A stretch of DNA of 7,982 nucleotides from Thermoplasmata archaeon (GCA_030040625.1 JASHTI010000084.1:1-7982); one strand, 5' to 3'. Counted from the first letter of the stretch, positions 1-6,168 are shown. The notes: generated by a model from the letters alone, not told the origin. Numbers and translations: made by a program.

Positions 1-19
1 ACGAACTGTCGTCCGTCAC
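1..19 (-). CDS. Start of an unidentified leftward gene (partial)
   Basis: On the minus strand a GTG at 19-17 opens a frame reading M-T-D-D-S-S before the window ends. Only six codons are visible, so the product cannot be named. The start is proposed because a good archaeal TATA-like box (GATAAATA, minus strand, 48-41) lies about 25 bases upstream, the distance expected if transcription begins at or next to the GTG and the mRNA is leaderless. No Shine-Dalgarno sequence is present. The call rests on promoter spacing alone. Confidence 0.35.
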
Positions 20-40
20 GACCGGGAACGCGGGGTCGCG

Positions 41-48
41 TATTTATC
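41..48 (-). promoter_or_regulatory. TATA-like box for the leftward gene leaving the window
   Basis: The minus strand reads GATAAATA, one of the most AT-rich octamers in this GC-rich window. Its centre is about 25 bases before the GTG at 19, the standard archaeal TATA-to-start distance. The TAA stop of the upstream AsnB-like gene (46-44) lies inside the box, so the two genes are packed without spare sequence. The site is inferred from composition and spacing. Confidence 0.45.
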
Positions 49-787
49 GGCTGCCGGCGGCACGCCGCCAACGATCGACCCGGGTGCCGTACTGGATCGC
101 CCGCTTCGGGGCGAGCGCGATCGGAGCGGGCAGACCGCGGAGCTGGGCCCACGCCCGCAGCACCGGCTTCGCCGGGCCTTCGCCCGGCAGGTGACGACGG
201 AACGGGACGCCGGCGACGGCCTCCGCGAGGGCCGGGGTGAGGAACGGGGCCCAGAGCTCCCGGCCGCGACGCCGCCCGAGCTCGGCCGTCCGTCGCCAGT
301 CGTCGTGCGCGACGGCGAGGTCGGCGCGCGCCCGGGCGAGCGCCTCGGCCTCGCCGAGCCCGCGGAAATGCGCGTAGCCCAGGAACAGCTCGTCGGCCCC
401 CTGACCGCACAATAGGCGCGGCCCCGGCGCCCGGACGATCGCCGCCAGGAGGGCCAGCTGGATCGCCCGACGCGGCCCCTCCAATCGGACGTCCTCGCCA
501 TCCAGCTCCCGGTCGAGCGCGTCGAGCTCCGCGTCCGAGAGCTCTCCGCCCGACCAAGGTAACCCGACGAGCGCCGCGGCCTCCCTCCCCCGGGCGAGGT
601 CCGGAGACGCCGGGCGGCCGACCGAGAAGAGCGTGGTCGCCGGCCGGCGCCGGAGCTCCCACGCGAGAAACCCCGAGTCCAGCCCGCCGGAGAACAGCAC
701 CGTGACCGGAGCCGTGCCCCAGGACGCCGGCAGCAGGCTGCCGGCGAGAGCCCGGTCGAGCGAACGCCAGGGCTCCGAGTCGACCAC
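44..787 (-). CDS. Stand-alone asparagine-synthase-like PP-loop ATPase
   Basis: This is a single-domain member of the asparagine synthase C-terminal (synthetase) family, about 247 residues from GTG 787. The family adenylates a carboxylate with ATP and then adds ammonia. The pyrophosphatase motif SGGLDS is at residues 33-38 and the second signature, GQGADELFLGY, is at 128-138. The N-terminal glutaminase domain of full AsnB (about 500-600 residues, catalytic Cys at position 2) is absent, so any amidation would need free ammonia or a partner; the substrate is unknown. The frame stays open to a GTG at 886, but that start would overlap the divergent gene at 859 by 28 bases and add a low-complexity extension. 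GTG 787 leaves about 30 residues before the PP-loop, which suits the domain. TTG 826 is another option. The family call is firm; the start and the substrate are not. Confidence 0.85.
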   Translation of the reverse strand: MVDSEPWRSLDRALAGSLLPASWGTAPVTVLFSGGLDSGFLAWELRRRPATTLFSVGRPASPDLARGREAAALVGLPWSGGELSDAELDALDRELDGEDVRLEGPRRAIQLALLAAIVRAPGPRLLCGQGADELFLGYAHFRGLGEAEALARARADLAVAHDDWRRTAELGRRRGRELWAPFLTPALAEAVAGVPFRRHLPGEGPAKPVLRAWAQLRGLPAPIALAPKRAIQYGTRVDRWRRAAGSR

Positions 788-828
788 CGGTTCGCCGCCG
801 ACGGCGTCGCTGGTCCGGGCGGCCAAAC

Positions 829-837
829 CCTTATCGC
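829..837 (+). promoter_or_regulatory. TATA-like box upstream of the HAD phosphatase
   Basis: CCTTATCGC, with AAA just before it at 825-827, stands out in GC-rich sequence. Its centre is about 26 bases before the ATG at 859, matching a leaderless or near-leaderless archaeal transcript. GAGG at 851-854 could also act as a short, closely spaced Shine-Dalgarno sequence. Read on the other strand, the same element (CGATAAG) could serve the divergent AsnB-like gene, with transcription beginning near 808. Confidence 0.45.
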
Positions 838-858
838 ACGGTCCCGGTCCGAGGAACG

Positions 859-1443
859 ATGGGCTCCCCGGAGTCCGCCGCGCCACCGCGCCTCCTCCGG
901 CGCGCGCTCTTCGTCGACCGGGACGGCACTCTCAATCCGGACCTGCACTACCTGCGGGACGCGGACCGGCTGGAGCTGTTCCCGGGCGTGGGGCGCTCGC
1001 TGCGTCTGGCCCGGGAGCGGGGGGACCTCGTGGTGTGCGTCACGAACCAGTCCGGAGTGGAGCGGGGGCTCTACACGGTGGCGGACGTCGAGCGGATCCA
1101 CCAGCGGCTGAACGAGCTGCTCGGCCGCTCGGGGGCGCGCGTCGACGCCTTCTACTTCTGCCCGCACGCCCCGGAGCACGGCTGCGCGTGCCGCAAGCCC
1201 GGGACCGAGCTGTTCGAGCGTGCGGTACGCGACCTCGGGGTCGACCTCGGCAGTTCCGCCCTCATCGGGGATCGTCTGGTCGACATGGAGGCCGGACGCC
1301 GGCTGGGTTTGCTCACCGCCCTCGTCCGGACGCCGGGCCACGAGGAGGAGGTCGACCGCGAGCTGGCCGCGGCAGGTCTCCGGGTCGACGTTTCGGCCGA
1401 CTCGTTCCCGGGCGCGGTCCAGCGGCTCCTCGGCCGCGGCTAG
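859..1443 (+). CDS. HAD-family phosphatase, GmhB / histidinol-phosphatase type
   Basis: The 194-residue protein is a HAD-superfamily phosphatase of the D,D-heptose 1,7-bisphosphate phosphatase / histidinol-phosphate phosphatase group. Motif I is DRDGT at residues 20-24, with D20 as predicted nucleophile and D22 as acid/base. Motif II is TNQSG at 62-66, the R112-K113 pair fits motif III, and GDRLVD at 137-142 supplies the Mg-binding acid. Between motifs II and III lies the family's zinc loop, with C101, H103, C109 and C111 as ligands. Length matches GmhB (about 190). In bacteria GmhB makes heptose for lipopolysaccharide, which archaea lack, so a surface-glycan heptose or histidinol phosphate is the likelier substrate; the sequence alone does not decide, and no his or gmh gene is nearby. 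ATG 859 is the natural start, with a TATA-like box about 26 bases upstream. Confidence 0.88.
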   Translation: MGSPESAAPPRLLRRALFVDRDGTLNPDLHYLRDADRLELFPGVGRSLRLARERGDLVVCVTNQSGVERGLYTVADVERIHQRLNELLGRSGARVDAFYFCPHAPEHGCACRKPGTELFERAVRDLGVDLGSSALIGDRLVDMEAGRRLGLLTALVRTPGHEEEVDRELAAAGLRVDVSADSFPGAVQRLLGRG

Positions 1444-1456
1444 CGGCGGCCGAAGC

Positions 1457-1464
1457 GTTATCCG
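1457..1464 (+). promoter_or_regulatory. Possible TATA-like box for the DUF92-queC pair
   Basis: GTTATCCG lies in the 50-base gap after the HAD gene. Transcription about 25 bases further on would begin near 1485, just ahead of GTG 1494. The match is weaker than the other boxes in this window, and read-through from the HAD gene is equally possible. Confidence 0.3.
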
Positions 1465-1493
1465 AGGCCCCCGCTCGGCCCGAGGGGTCCGGC

Positions 1494-2246
1494 GTGCTCG
1501 GGGCCTTCGCATCGGTAGTGGGCATCGTGGCGACCGTCCTCCTGGCGGTCGCCGCGGCCGTCGGCCGGGCGCTGACCCCGGTCGCCGCGGCGGTGGCCGC
1601 GATCTTCGGCAGCGCGATCGTGGTGACCGCCGGCTTCGGTTTCCTGCTCCTCCTCGTCGTCTTCGTGGTGGCCAGCTCCCTCGCGACCCGCTACCGGTTC
1701 GACGAGAAGCTCCGACGCAAGGTCCAGGAGGGCCGTGCCGGGGAGCGCGGCGTCTCCAACGTCCTCGCGCACATCGTCATCCCGACCGCGATCGCGATGG
1801 CCGGCGGACTGGGCGCGATCCCGCTGCCGTTCGCGGCGGTGCTGTTCGCCGCGGCGCTCGCCTTCGCGGCGGCGGATACGCTCGCCAGCGAGTTCGGGGT
1901 GCTCGTGGGATCGGCGGTCAGCATCCTCACGCTCCGCCCGGTCGAGGCCGGCACCAACGGGGGGGTCTCCGGGGTCGGCGAGATGTTCGCCGTCGCCGGC
2001 TCGCTCGGGATCGCGCTGGTCGGCGCCGGGCTCTTCGGGGTGTTCCGCACGCCGGACGGGGCGCCGTGGAGCCTCCTCCTGGCGGCGGGGGTCGCCGGGT
2101 TCCTCGCCTGCCAGATCGACTCGCTGCTGGGGGAGGTCTTGGAGAACCGAGGCTACCTCACGAAGGGCAGCACCAACTTCCTCGGGATGCTCAGCGCGGT
2201 CGCCCTGGCGGCGGGGATTGTCGTGCTGGCCGGAGCGCACCCATGA
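1494..2246 (+). CDS. DUF92 family integral membrane protein (VTE6/TMEM19-like)
   Basis: This is a polytopic membrane protein of about 250 residues, within the usual DUF92 range. Hydrophobic segments appear near residues 4-24, 27-62, 90-128, 164-184, 190-208 and 228-247. The conserved stretches are ADTLASEFGVL (127-137), VEAGTNGGVSGVGE (150-163), QIDSLLGEVLEN (207-218) and STNFLG (226-231), all typical of DUF92. The only well-characterised relative I know is plant VTE6, a phytyl-phosphate kinase, so a role in isoprenoid phosphate metabolism, for example lipid-chain salvage, is plausible but inferred. GTG 1494 is chosen because GAGG (1482-1485) sits eight bases upstream and the hydrophobic N-terminus begins at once. 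The frame is open far upstream, but that part is antisense-like GC-rich sequence overlapping the HAD gene. The stop overlaps the queC start in ATGA, indicating coupled translation. Confidence 0.85.
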   Translation: MLGAFASVVGIVATVLLAVAAAVGRALTPVAAAVAAIFGSAIVVTAGFGFLLLLVVFVVASSLATRYRFDEKLRRKVQEGRAGERGVSNVLAHIVIPTAIAMAGGLGAIPLPFAAVLFAAALAFAAADTLASEFGVLVGSAVSILTLRPVEAGTNGGVSGVGEMFAVAGSLGIALVGAGLFGVFRTPDGAPWSLLLAAGVAGFLACQIDSLLGEVLENRGYLTKGSTNFLGMLSAVALAAGIVVLAGAHP

Positions 2247-2935
2247 GGGGTCGGCCCGCGCGGGGGAGCGTGGTCCTGCTCTCGGGCGGGATGGACTCGG
2301 CGACCTGCCTCGCGCTCGCCACGCGCGATGCGCCGCCCGTGCACGCGCTGACGATCGACTACGGGCAGCGCCATCGGCGGGAGCTCCGCTCGGCCGCGCG
2401 GCTCGCCCGGCACTACCGCGTCGCCGCGCACGTCCGGCTCACGCTGCCCGTCGGGCCTCTGCTCGACTCGGCGCTGACCCGGGCTCGCGCGCCGCTGCCG
2501 TCGCGTCCCCCCCGGGGACGTCGCGTACCGCCGACGTACGTCCCGGCCCGGAACACCCTCCTCCTCGCCGTCGCGCTCGGGTACGCCGAGAGCCACCGGC
2601 TCGGACGGATCTACTACGGGGCGAACGCGATCGACTACTCCGGCTATCCGGACTGCCGACCGGAGTTCGTGACCGCGTTCAACGCCCTCGCCCGGCGGGC
2701 GGTCCGATCGCCCGCCGAGGGGGGGCACCGGATCCGCCTAGTCGCGCCGCTGATCGACCGCTCCAAGGCGGAGGTCGTGCGGCTCGGGGACCGGCTCGGC
2801 GTGCCGTGGCGGTGGACCTGGAGCTGCTACGCCGGCGGCCGGCGCCCGTGCGGTCGATGCGACGCCTGCCGCTGGCGCGCCCGCGGGTTCCGCGTGCTCG
2901 GTCGGCCGGATCCGGCGCGGTCCGCCCGGACCTAG
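2243..2935 (+). CDS. queC: 7-cyano-7-deazaguanine (preQ0) synthase QueC
   Basis: QueC converts 7-carboxy-7-deazaguanine to preQ0 using ATP and ammonia in the cytoplasm. In archaea preQ0 is then placed at position 15 of tRNA by arcTGT and converted to archaeosine. The protein has 230 residues, the normal length. The PP-loop SGGMDS is at 14-19, followed by TIDYGQRH (37-44), YVPARN (99-104), GANAIDYSGYPDCRPEF (126-142) and PLIDRSKAE (169-177). The C-terminal zinc site is complete, with C195, C203, C206 and C209 in the order C-x7-C-x2-C-x2-C. The ATG overlaps the DUF92 stop as ATGA, so the two are probably co-translated, although no biochemical link between them is known. The TAG stop shares CTAG with the stop of the convergent mscL. 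No other preQ0 genes (queD, queE, folE) lie in the window. Confidence 0.95.
   Translation: MRGRPARGSVVLLSGGMDSATCLALATRDAPPVHALTIDYGQRHRRELRSAARLARHYRVAAHVRLTLPVGPLLDSALTRARAPLPSRPPRGRRVPPTYVPARNTLLLAVALGYAESHRLGRIYYGANAIDYSGYPDCRPEFVTAFNALARRAVRSPAEGGHRIRLVAPLIDRSKAEVVRLGDRLGVPWRWTWSCYAGGRRPCGRCDACRWRARGFRVLGRPDPARSART
2932..2935. other. Palindromic CTAG serving as the stop codon of both queC and mscL
   Basis: TAG at 2933-2935 ends queC on the plus strand, and TAG read from 2934 to 2932 on the minus strand ends mscL. The genes therefore overlap tail to tail by four bases. No room remains for a terminator between the coding regions, and I see no T-rich run just beyond either stop. Each transcript must extend into the other gene, giving overlapping antisense 3' ends. 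Confidence 0.9.
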
Positions 2936-3378
2936 CTGGCCGGCGCGGCCGCCGGAGCGGGAGGCACCGGCTCGACCGGCGACGTGCAGAAGGCGCAGCG
3001 CTTCGCCGCCAGCGGGATCGTCGCCAGGCACTCCGGGCAGCTGCGGGTCGTCGGCGGCGCCTTCGCGGCCTTGGCGGCCTTCGCGTCCTCGTGCCGCTGG
3101 TAGGGCAGGGCGATCGCGAAGAAGACGACGATCGCGACCGTGACGAAGGCGATGACGGCGTTGAGGAAGGCGCCCTGCTCGAACGTGCTGTGGTTGATGC
3201 TGTACGTCCAGTCGGAGAAGTTGAAGTGGCCGGCGACCCCGATGAGCGGGGTGAAGATGTCGGCGACCAGCGCCGTCACGAGCGCGCTGAACGCCGCGCC
3301 CATGACGAAGGCGATGGCGAGCTGGATCAAGTTGCCGCGGCGGATGAAGGTCCCGAAGTCGTCTCGGATCGACGCCAT
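2932..3378 (-). CDS. mscL: Large-conductance mechanosensitive channel MscL with C-terminal zinc ribbon
   Basis: MscL is a homo-oligomeric membrane channel that opens under membrane tension and releases solutes during osmotic downshock. The 148-residue protein starts with the short amphipathic N-terminal helix (FGTFIRRGNLIQLAIAF, residues 8-24). TM1 runs about 16-46 with the tightly packed AFVMGAAFSALV region, then a periplasm-facing-type loop (about 49-68), then TM2 (about 69-92). In place of the simple C-terminal helical bundle there is a lysine/alanine-rich linker (98-109) and a zinc-ribbon-like knuckle with C114, C117, C128 and C131. The channel family call is secure; zinc binding is predicted from cysteine spacing. 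ATG 3378 follows a TATA-like element by about 29 bases. The gene lies downstream of argS on the same strand, 52 bases away, with its own probable promoter. Confidence 0.93.
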   Translation of the reverse strand: MASIRDDFGTFIRRGNLIQLAIAFVMGAAFSALVTALVADIFTPLIGVAGHFNFSDWTYSINHSTFEQGAFLNAVIAFVTVAIVVFFAIALPYQRHEDAKAAKAAKAPPTTRSCPECLATIPLAAKRCAFCTSPVEPVPPAPAAAPAS

Positions 3379-3403
3379 GTCCTGCGCGGGGCAGCCGGCG
3401 CCG

Positions 3404-3411
3404 CCTATTTC
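3404..3411 (-). promoter_or_regulatory. TATA-like box upstream of mscL
   Basis: The minus strand reads GAAATAGG in the 52-base argS-mscL gap. Its centre is about 29 bases before the mscL ATG at 3378, which would give a leader of only a few bases. The element suggests mscL can be transcribed independently of argS. Confidence 0.4.
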
Positions 3412-3430
3412 GACCTTCCGCCGACGCCGT

Positions 3431-5212
3431 TCACATCGTTTCGAGGGGGGTGACCCCGAGCCAGGTCAGGACATTGCCGAGGGTCTGCCGCACCGCCGCC
3501 ACGAGCGCGATCCGGCTCGCGCGCGCGTCGGTGGAGTCGAGCACGGGGACCGCGTGGTAGAACCGGTTGAACTGGTCCGCCAGCTCGTGCGCGTAGCCGG
3601 CGAGCGTGTGGACGTGCGCCGAGCGGGCGACGTAGGCGACCGTGCTCGGGAGGCGCGAGACGACCCGCACGAGCGCCCGCTCCTCGACGCCGACCAGCTG
3701 CGCGGCGTCGTACGGGTACGGGGGCCGCTCGGCGCCTCCCTTGCGGAGCAGGCTCGAGGCCCGGGCGTAGGCGTACTGGAGGAACGGGCCGCTCCGGCCC
3801 TCGAAGGAGAGCGCTTCCTCCCAGCGGAACTTCACCGGCTTCTCGGGGGCCACCCGCACCACGTGGAACCGGATCGCGCCGGCGGCGACCGCTTCCGCGA
3901 TCGCGTTCACCTGCTCGACCTCCAGATCGCTCCGTCGGGCGAGGACCTCGCGCCGGGCCCGGTCGACGGCCTCGTCCAGGAGGTCGTCGAGCCAGACGGC
4001 CGAGCCGCCTCGGGTCGACATCCGGCCCCCCTCGGGCGTCGTGAGGTCCTGGTAGAGCACGAACGCCGGCGCGCGCGGTTCCCCGAGCTCCGTCAGGAAC
4101 GCCTCGAGGGTGCGGGCGTGGAGCCGGTGGTCCTGGCCGAGGACGTCGACGAGCCGGTCGAACCGGGCGAGCTTGGAGAGATGGTAGGCGATGTCGCGGG
4201 TGATGTAGAGGCTGGTGCCGTCCCCGCGCTGGAAGATGACCCGCTCGGACTCCTTCGGCAGCCCGTAGCTCGTCGCGTCGATCGCCCAGGCGCCGTTCTC
4301 CTCCCGGACCGCGTGCGGGGCGCCGCGGAGCCGCTCCAGGACGCGGGCGACCGATCCGTCCCGGACGAACTGCGACTCCCAGACGAACTCGTCGAACCCG
4401 ACGCCGAGCCGGGAGAGGGAGGCGAGCATGCCGTCGAGGATCTCGTGGGCGAGCCGGGCGTGCTCGACCGGCGGCTCGCCGGACTCGATGCGCCGGACGA
4501 GCTCGGCGATCGACGCCGCCGTCGCGGGGTCCTGCTTCGCGTGGGCGCTGAGCGCCGGGTACGGTCGACCCCGCACATGGTCGACCTTCGTGCGGCCGGC
4601 CGGGGCGTCGACCGCGGCCTGGACCGACGGTGGCCAGCCCGCGACCGGTCGCGACCAGAGCCAGGTGATCATCGCGGCCTGCCGACCCATGTCGTCGACG
4701 TAGTACTGGGTCGTGACCGGGGAGCCCGCGACCCGGACCACGCGCGCCAGCGTGTCGCCGATGATCGCGTTGCGGACCCGGCCGATGTGGAACGGCCCGG
4801 TCGGGTTGGCGCTGGTGTGCTCGATGCAGACGGGGCCCGCCGGAGCGGTGTCGCACCCGTACCGCTCCTTCCGCCCCAGCACGAGCTCCAGCGTCGCCCG
4901 CACGAGCGCCTCCGGCGCGATCGTCGCGTTCACGTACGGGCCCGCGCTCCGCACGCTCTCGAACGCGGGGCTGCTCGGCACGGCCGACGCCAGGCGGGCC
5001 GCCAGGTCCGCGGGCGTCTGGTGGCTCGAGGCGGCGAGCCGGTGGACGGGGAAGGCGAGGTCGTGCTCCCCGCCGATCTCGATCTGCGAGGGCAGCGCGT
5101 CCCGCGCGAGGTCGAGCCCCAGCGCTCGGGCCCCGGCGTGCAGCCCTTCGACGAGCGCCGCGGTCCAGGGGGCCCAGGGATCTACGGTACCGGGCGTCGC
5201 AGGCTCGGTCAT
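3431..5212 (-). CDS. argS: Arginyl-tRNA synthetase
   Basis: ArgS is a class I synthetase that charges tRNA-Arg with arginine using ATP. From ATG 5212 it has 593 residues, normal for the family. The N-terminal Arg-tRNA synthetase additional domain (about 5-100) recognises the tRNA D-loop. The catalytic core carries HTSANPTGPFHIGR (132-145), a HIGH motif with the last His replaced by Arg, then YYVDDMGRQ (170-178), ITRDIAYH (337-344), GQDH (359-362) and GRMSTRGG (396-403), the KMSKS equivalent of archaeal-type ArgS. The C-terminal DALR anticodon-binding domain starts near 475 (GPFLQYAYAR) and ends in the characteristic PLETM. An ATG at 5248 would add 12 residues, but it lies inside the probable TATA box, so 5212 is preferred. 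The gene is divergent from the ThiI-like gene, with 47 bases between starts. Confidence 0.96.
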   Translation of the reverse strand: MTEPATPGTVDPWAPWTAALVEGLHAGARALGLDLARDALPSQIEIGGEHDLAFPVHRLAASSHQTPADLAARLASAVPSSPAFESVRSAGPYVNATIAPEALVRATLELVLGRKERYGCDTAPAGPVCIEHTSANPTGPFHIGRVRNAIIGDTLARVVRVAGSPVTTQYYVDDMGRQAAMITWLWSRPVAGWPPSVQAAVDAPAGRTKVDHVRGRPYPALSAHAKQDPATAASIAELVRRIESGEPPVEHARLAHEILDGMLASLSRLGVGFDEFVWESQFVRDGSVARVLERLRGAPHAVREENGAWAIDATSYGLPKESERVIFQRGDGTSLYITRDIAYHLSKLARFDRLVDVLGQDHRLHARTLEAFLTELGEPRAPAFVLYQDLTTPEGGRMSTRGGSAVWLDDLLDEAVDRARREVLARRSDLEVEQVNAIAEAVAAGAIRFHVVRVAPEKPVKFRWEEALSFEGRSGPFLQYAYARASSLLRKGGAERPPYPYDAAQLVGVEERALVRVVSRLPSTVAYVARSAHVHTLAGYAHELADQFNRFYHAVPVLDSTDARASRIALVAAVRQTLGNVLTWLGVTPLETM

Positions 5213-5226
5213 CGGGGCCCAGAGCC

Positions 5227-5234
5227 GCTTTACG
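5227..5234 (+). promoter_or_regulatory. TATA-like box for the THUMP/ThiI-like gene
   Basis: GCTTTACG is centred about 29 bases before ATG 5260, consistent with a leaderless or nearly leaderless mRNA. It lies inside the 47-base divergent gap and partly faces the argS element at 5242-5253, so the two promoters are interleaved. Confidence 0.4.
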
Positions 5235-5241
5235 AGGGGGG

Positions 5242-5253
5242 CTTTCATAAGAG
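5242..5253 (-). promoter_or_regulatory. TATA-like box for argS
   Basis: The minus strand reads CTCTTATGAAAG. Its centre is about 36 bases before ATG 5212, so transcription 25 bases on would give a leader of about 10 bases. The alternative argS ATG at 5248-5246 is embedded in this element and would then not be transcribed, which is the main argument for the shorter ArgS. Confidence 0.4.
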
Positions 5254-5259
5254 TTCGGC

Positions 5260-6168
5260 ATGGCGCCGCTGCTGCTGGTGCGCTACGGCGAGCTCGCGCT
5301 CAAGTCCACGCCGGTCCGGCGCGAGTTCGAGACGACGCTGCGCCGGAACCTCGTGGGCCAGTTCGCGCACGAAGGCCAGCCGCTGCGGCTGAGCTCCGAT
5401 CGCGGGCACCTCTACGCCGAGGTCGCGGACGCGGAGGTCGGGACGCGGATCGTGCGACGCGTCTTCGGGGTGACCTCGGTGAGCGTCGCGCACGAAGTGG
5501 CGACCGACCGGGCGACGATCCGCGAGCGGCTCATCGCGCTGGCCGAGCCTCGGCTGCGGCCGGGCGCCTCGTTCGCCGTGCGGGCGCGCCGGACGGGCAC
5601 GCACCCGTTCACCAGTCAGGAGCTCGCCCGGGACCTCGGCGGCGACATCCTCGAGGCGTACGCCGATCGGCGGCTGCGGGTCGACCTCGGGACGCCGGAC
5701 GTCGAGCTGTTCGTCGAGGTCCGCGGGCCGCGGACCTACCTGTACTTCGACCGGTCCCGCGGCCCCGGCGGGCTGCCCCTCGGGGTCGCCGGTCGCCTGG
5801 TCGCCCTGGTCGACGGCGAGCGGGGCGCCCTCGGCGCCTACCTCATGATGAAGCGAGGGTGCCGGGTCTCCCTGTTCGCGCCGAGCTCCGGAGCCCCGCT
5901 GGTCGACACGGTCCTGCGGCGCTTCGACCCCGCGGTGCGCGTCACGACCGCGGCCGAGACCGGCGACTGGTCGGCCGAGCTGGCGGAGGTGGCCCGAGCG
6001 GCCCACGCGGAGGGGGTCGTGCTGCCGCTCCGGGTGGAGGAGTACCCGGCGGCGCGGGCCGCCTGGGGTGAGACGGTCGTCTTCTCGCCGACCGTGGGCC
6101 TGACCGAGGCCGAGGTCCACGCCCGCTGGGGCGAGGCGACCGCGCTCGCCACGGACCCGCTTCCGTAA
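5260..6168 (+). CDS. THUMP-domain ThiI-like protein with degenerate PP-loop
   Basis: The 302-residue protein resembles the N-terminal and central parts of ThiI, which transfers sulfur to uridine 8 of tRNA. The N-terminal ferredoxin-like segment begins LVRYGELALKS (6-16). A THUMP RNA-binding domain follows, with FAVRARRTGTHPFTSQELARDLG split over 105-127. The PP-loop domain then begins normally with GPGGLPLGVAGR (168-179) and ends with AYLMMKRG (193-200). Between them, at 184-189, the expected SGGIDS is VDGERG, so the ATP-binding Ser-Gly and the Asp are lost. The only cysteine is C201, so the usual catalytic Cys pair is also missing. It is shorter than typical ThiI (about 380-480). I infer an RNA-binding protein without thiolase activity, perhaps a partner subunit or a protein with a new role. 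The frame is intact and codon use matches neighbours, so it is not a decaying pseudogene. Confidence 0.85.
   Translation: MAPLLLVRYGELALKSTPVRREFETTLRRNLVGQFAHEGQPLRLSSDRGHLYAEVADAEVGTRIVRRVFGVTSVSVAHEVATDRATIRERLIALAEPRLRPGASFAVRARRTGTHPFTSQELARDLGGDILEAYADRRLRVDLGTPDVELFVEVRGPRTYLYFDRSRGPGGLPLGVAGRLVALVDGERGALGAYLMMKRGCRVSLFAPSSGAPLVDTVLRRFDPAVRVTTAAETGDWSAELAEVARAAHAEGVVLPLRVEEYPAARAAWGETVVFSPTVGLTEAEVHARWGEATALATDPLP

Noticed and set aside
633..1493. An N-terminal extension of the DUF92 protein
   Set aside because: This part overlaps the HAD phosphatase and is low-complexity. A Shine-Dalgarno-preceded GTG at 1494 gives the normal family length.
16..1512. A 498-residue open frame on the minus strand across the AsnB-like and HAD genes
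   Set aside because: It is rich in Arg, Pro, Ser and Gly with no recognisable motif, and it overlaps two genes with clear catalytic motifs. High GC content removes stop codons and creates such shadows.
1458..2240. A 260-residue charged minus-strand frame opposite the DUF92 gene
   Set aside because: The Arg/Glu/Asp/His-rich sequence is what the reverse complement of hydrophobic GC-rich membrane codons yields.
1220..2242. A possible long N-terminal extension of QueC in the same frame
   Set aside because: The upstream part overlaps the HAD and DUF92 genes in a different frame and has shadow composition. QueC length and the ATGA junction support ATG 2243.
3060..3085. A short GCGGCCTT/GGCGGCCTT repeat
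   Set aside because: It encodes the Ala-Lys-Ala-Ala linker of MscL and is a codon-level repeat, not a DNA repeat element.
3405..5261. A 618-residue minus-strand frame overlapping argS in another phase
   Set aside because: The composition is arginine/proline/glycine-rich without motifs, while the overlapping frame carries every ArgS signature.
3140..5392. A 750-residue plus-strand frame opposite argS and mscL
   Set aside because: It is antisense to well-conserved ArgS and MscL, has no domain signal, and is explained by GC-rich codon use on the other strand.
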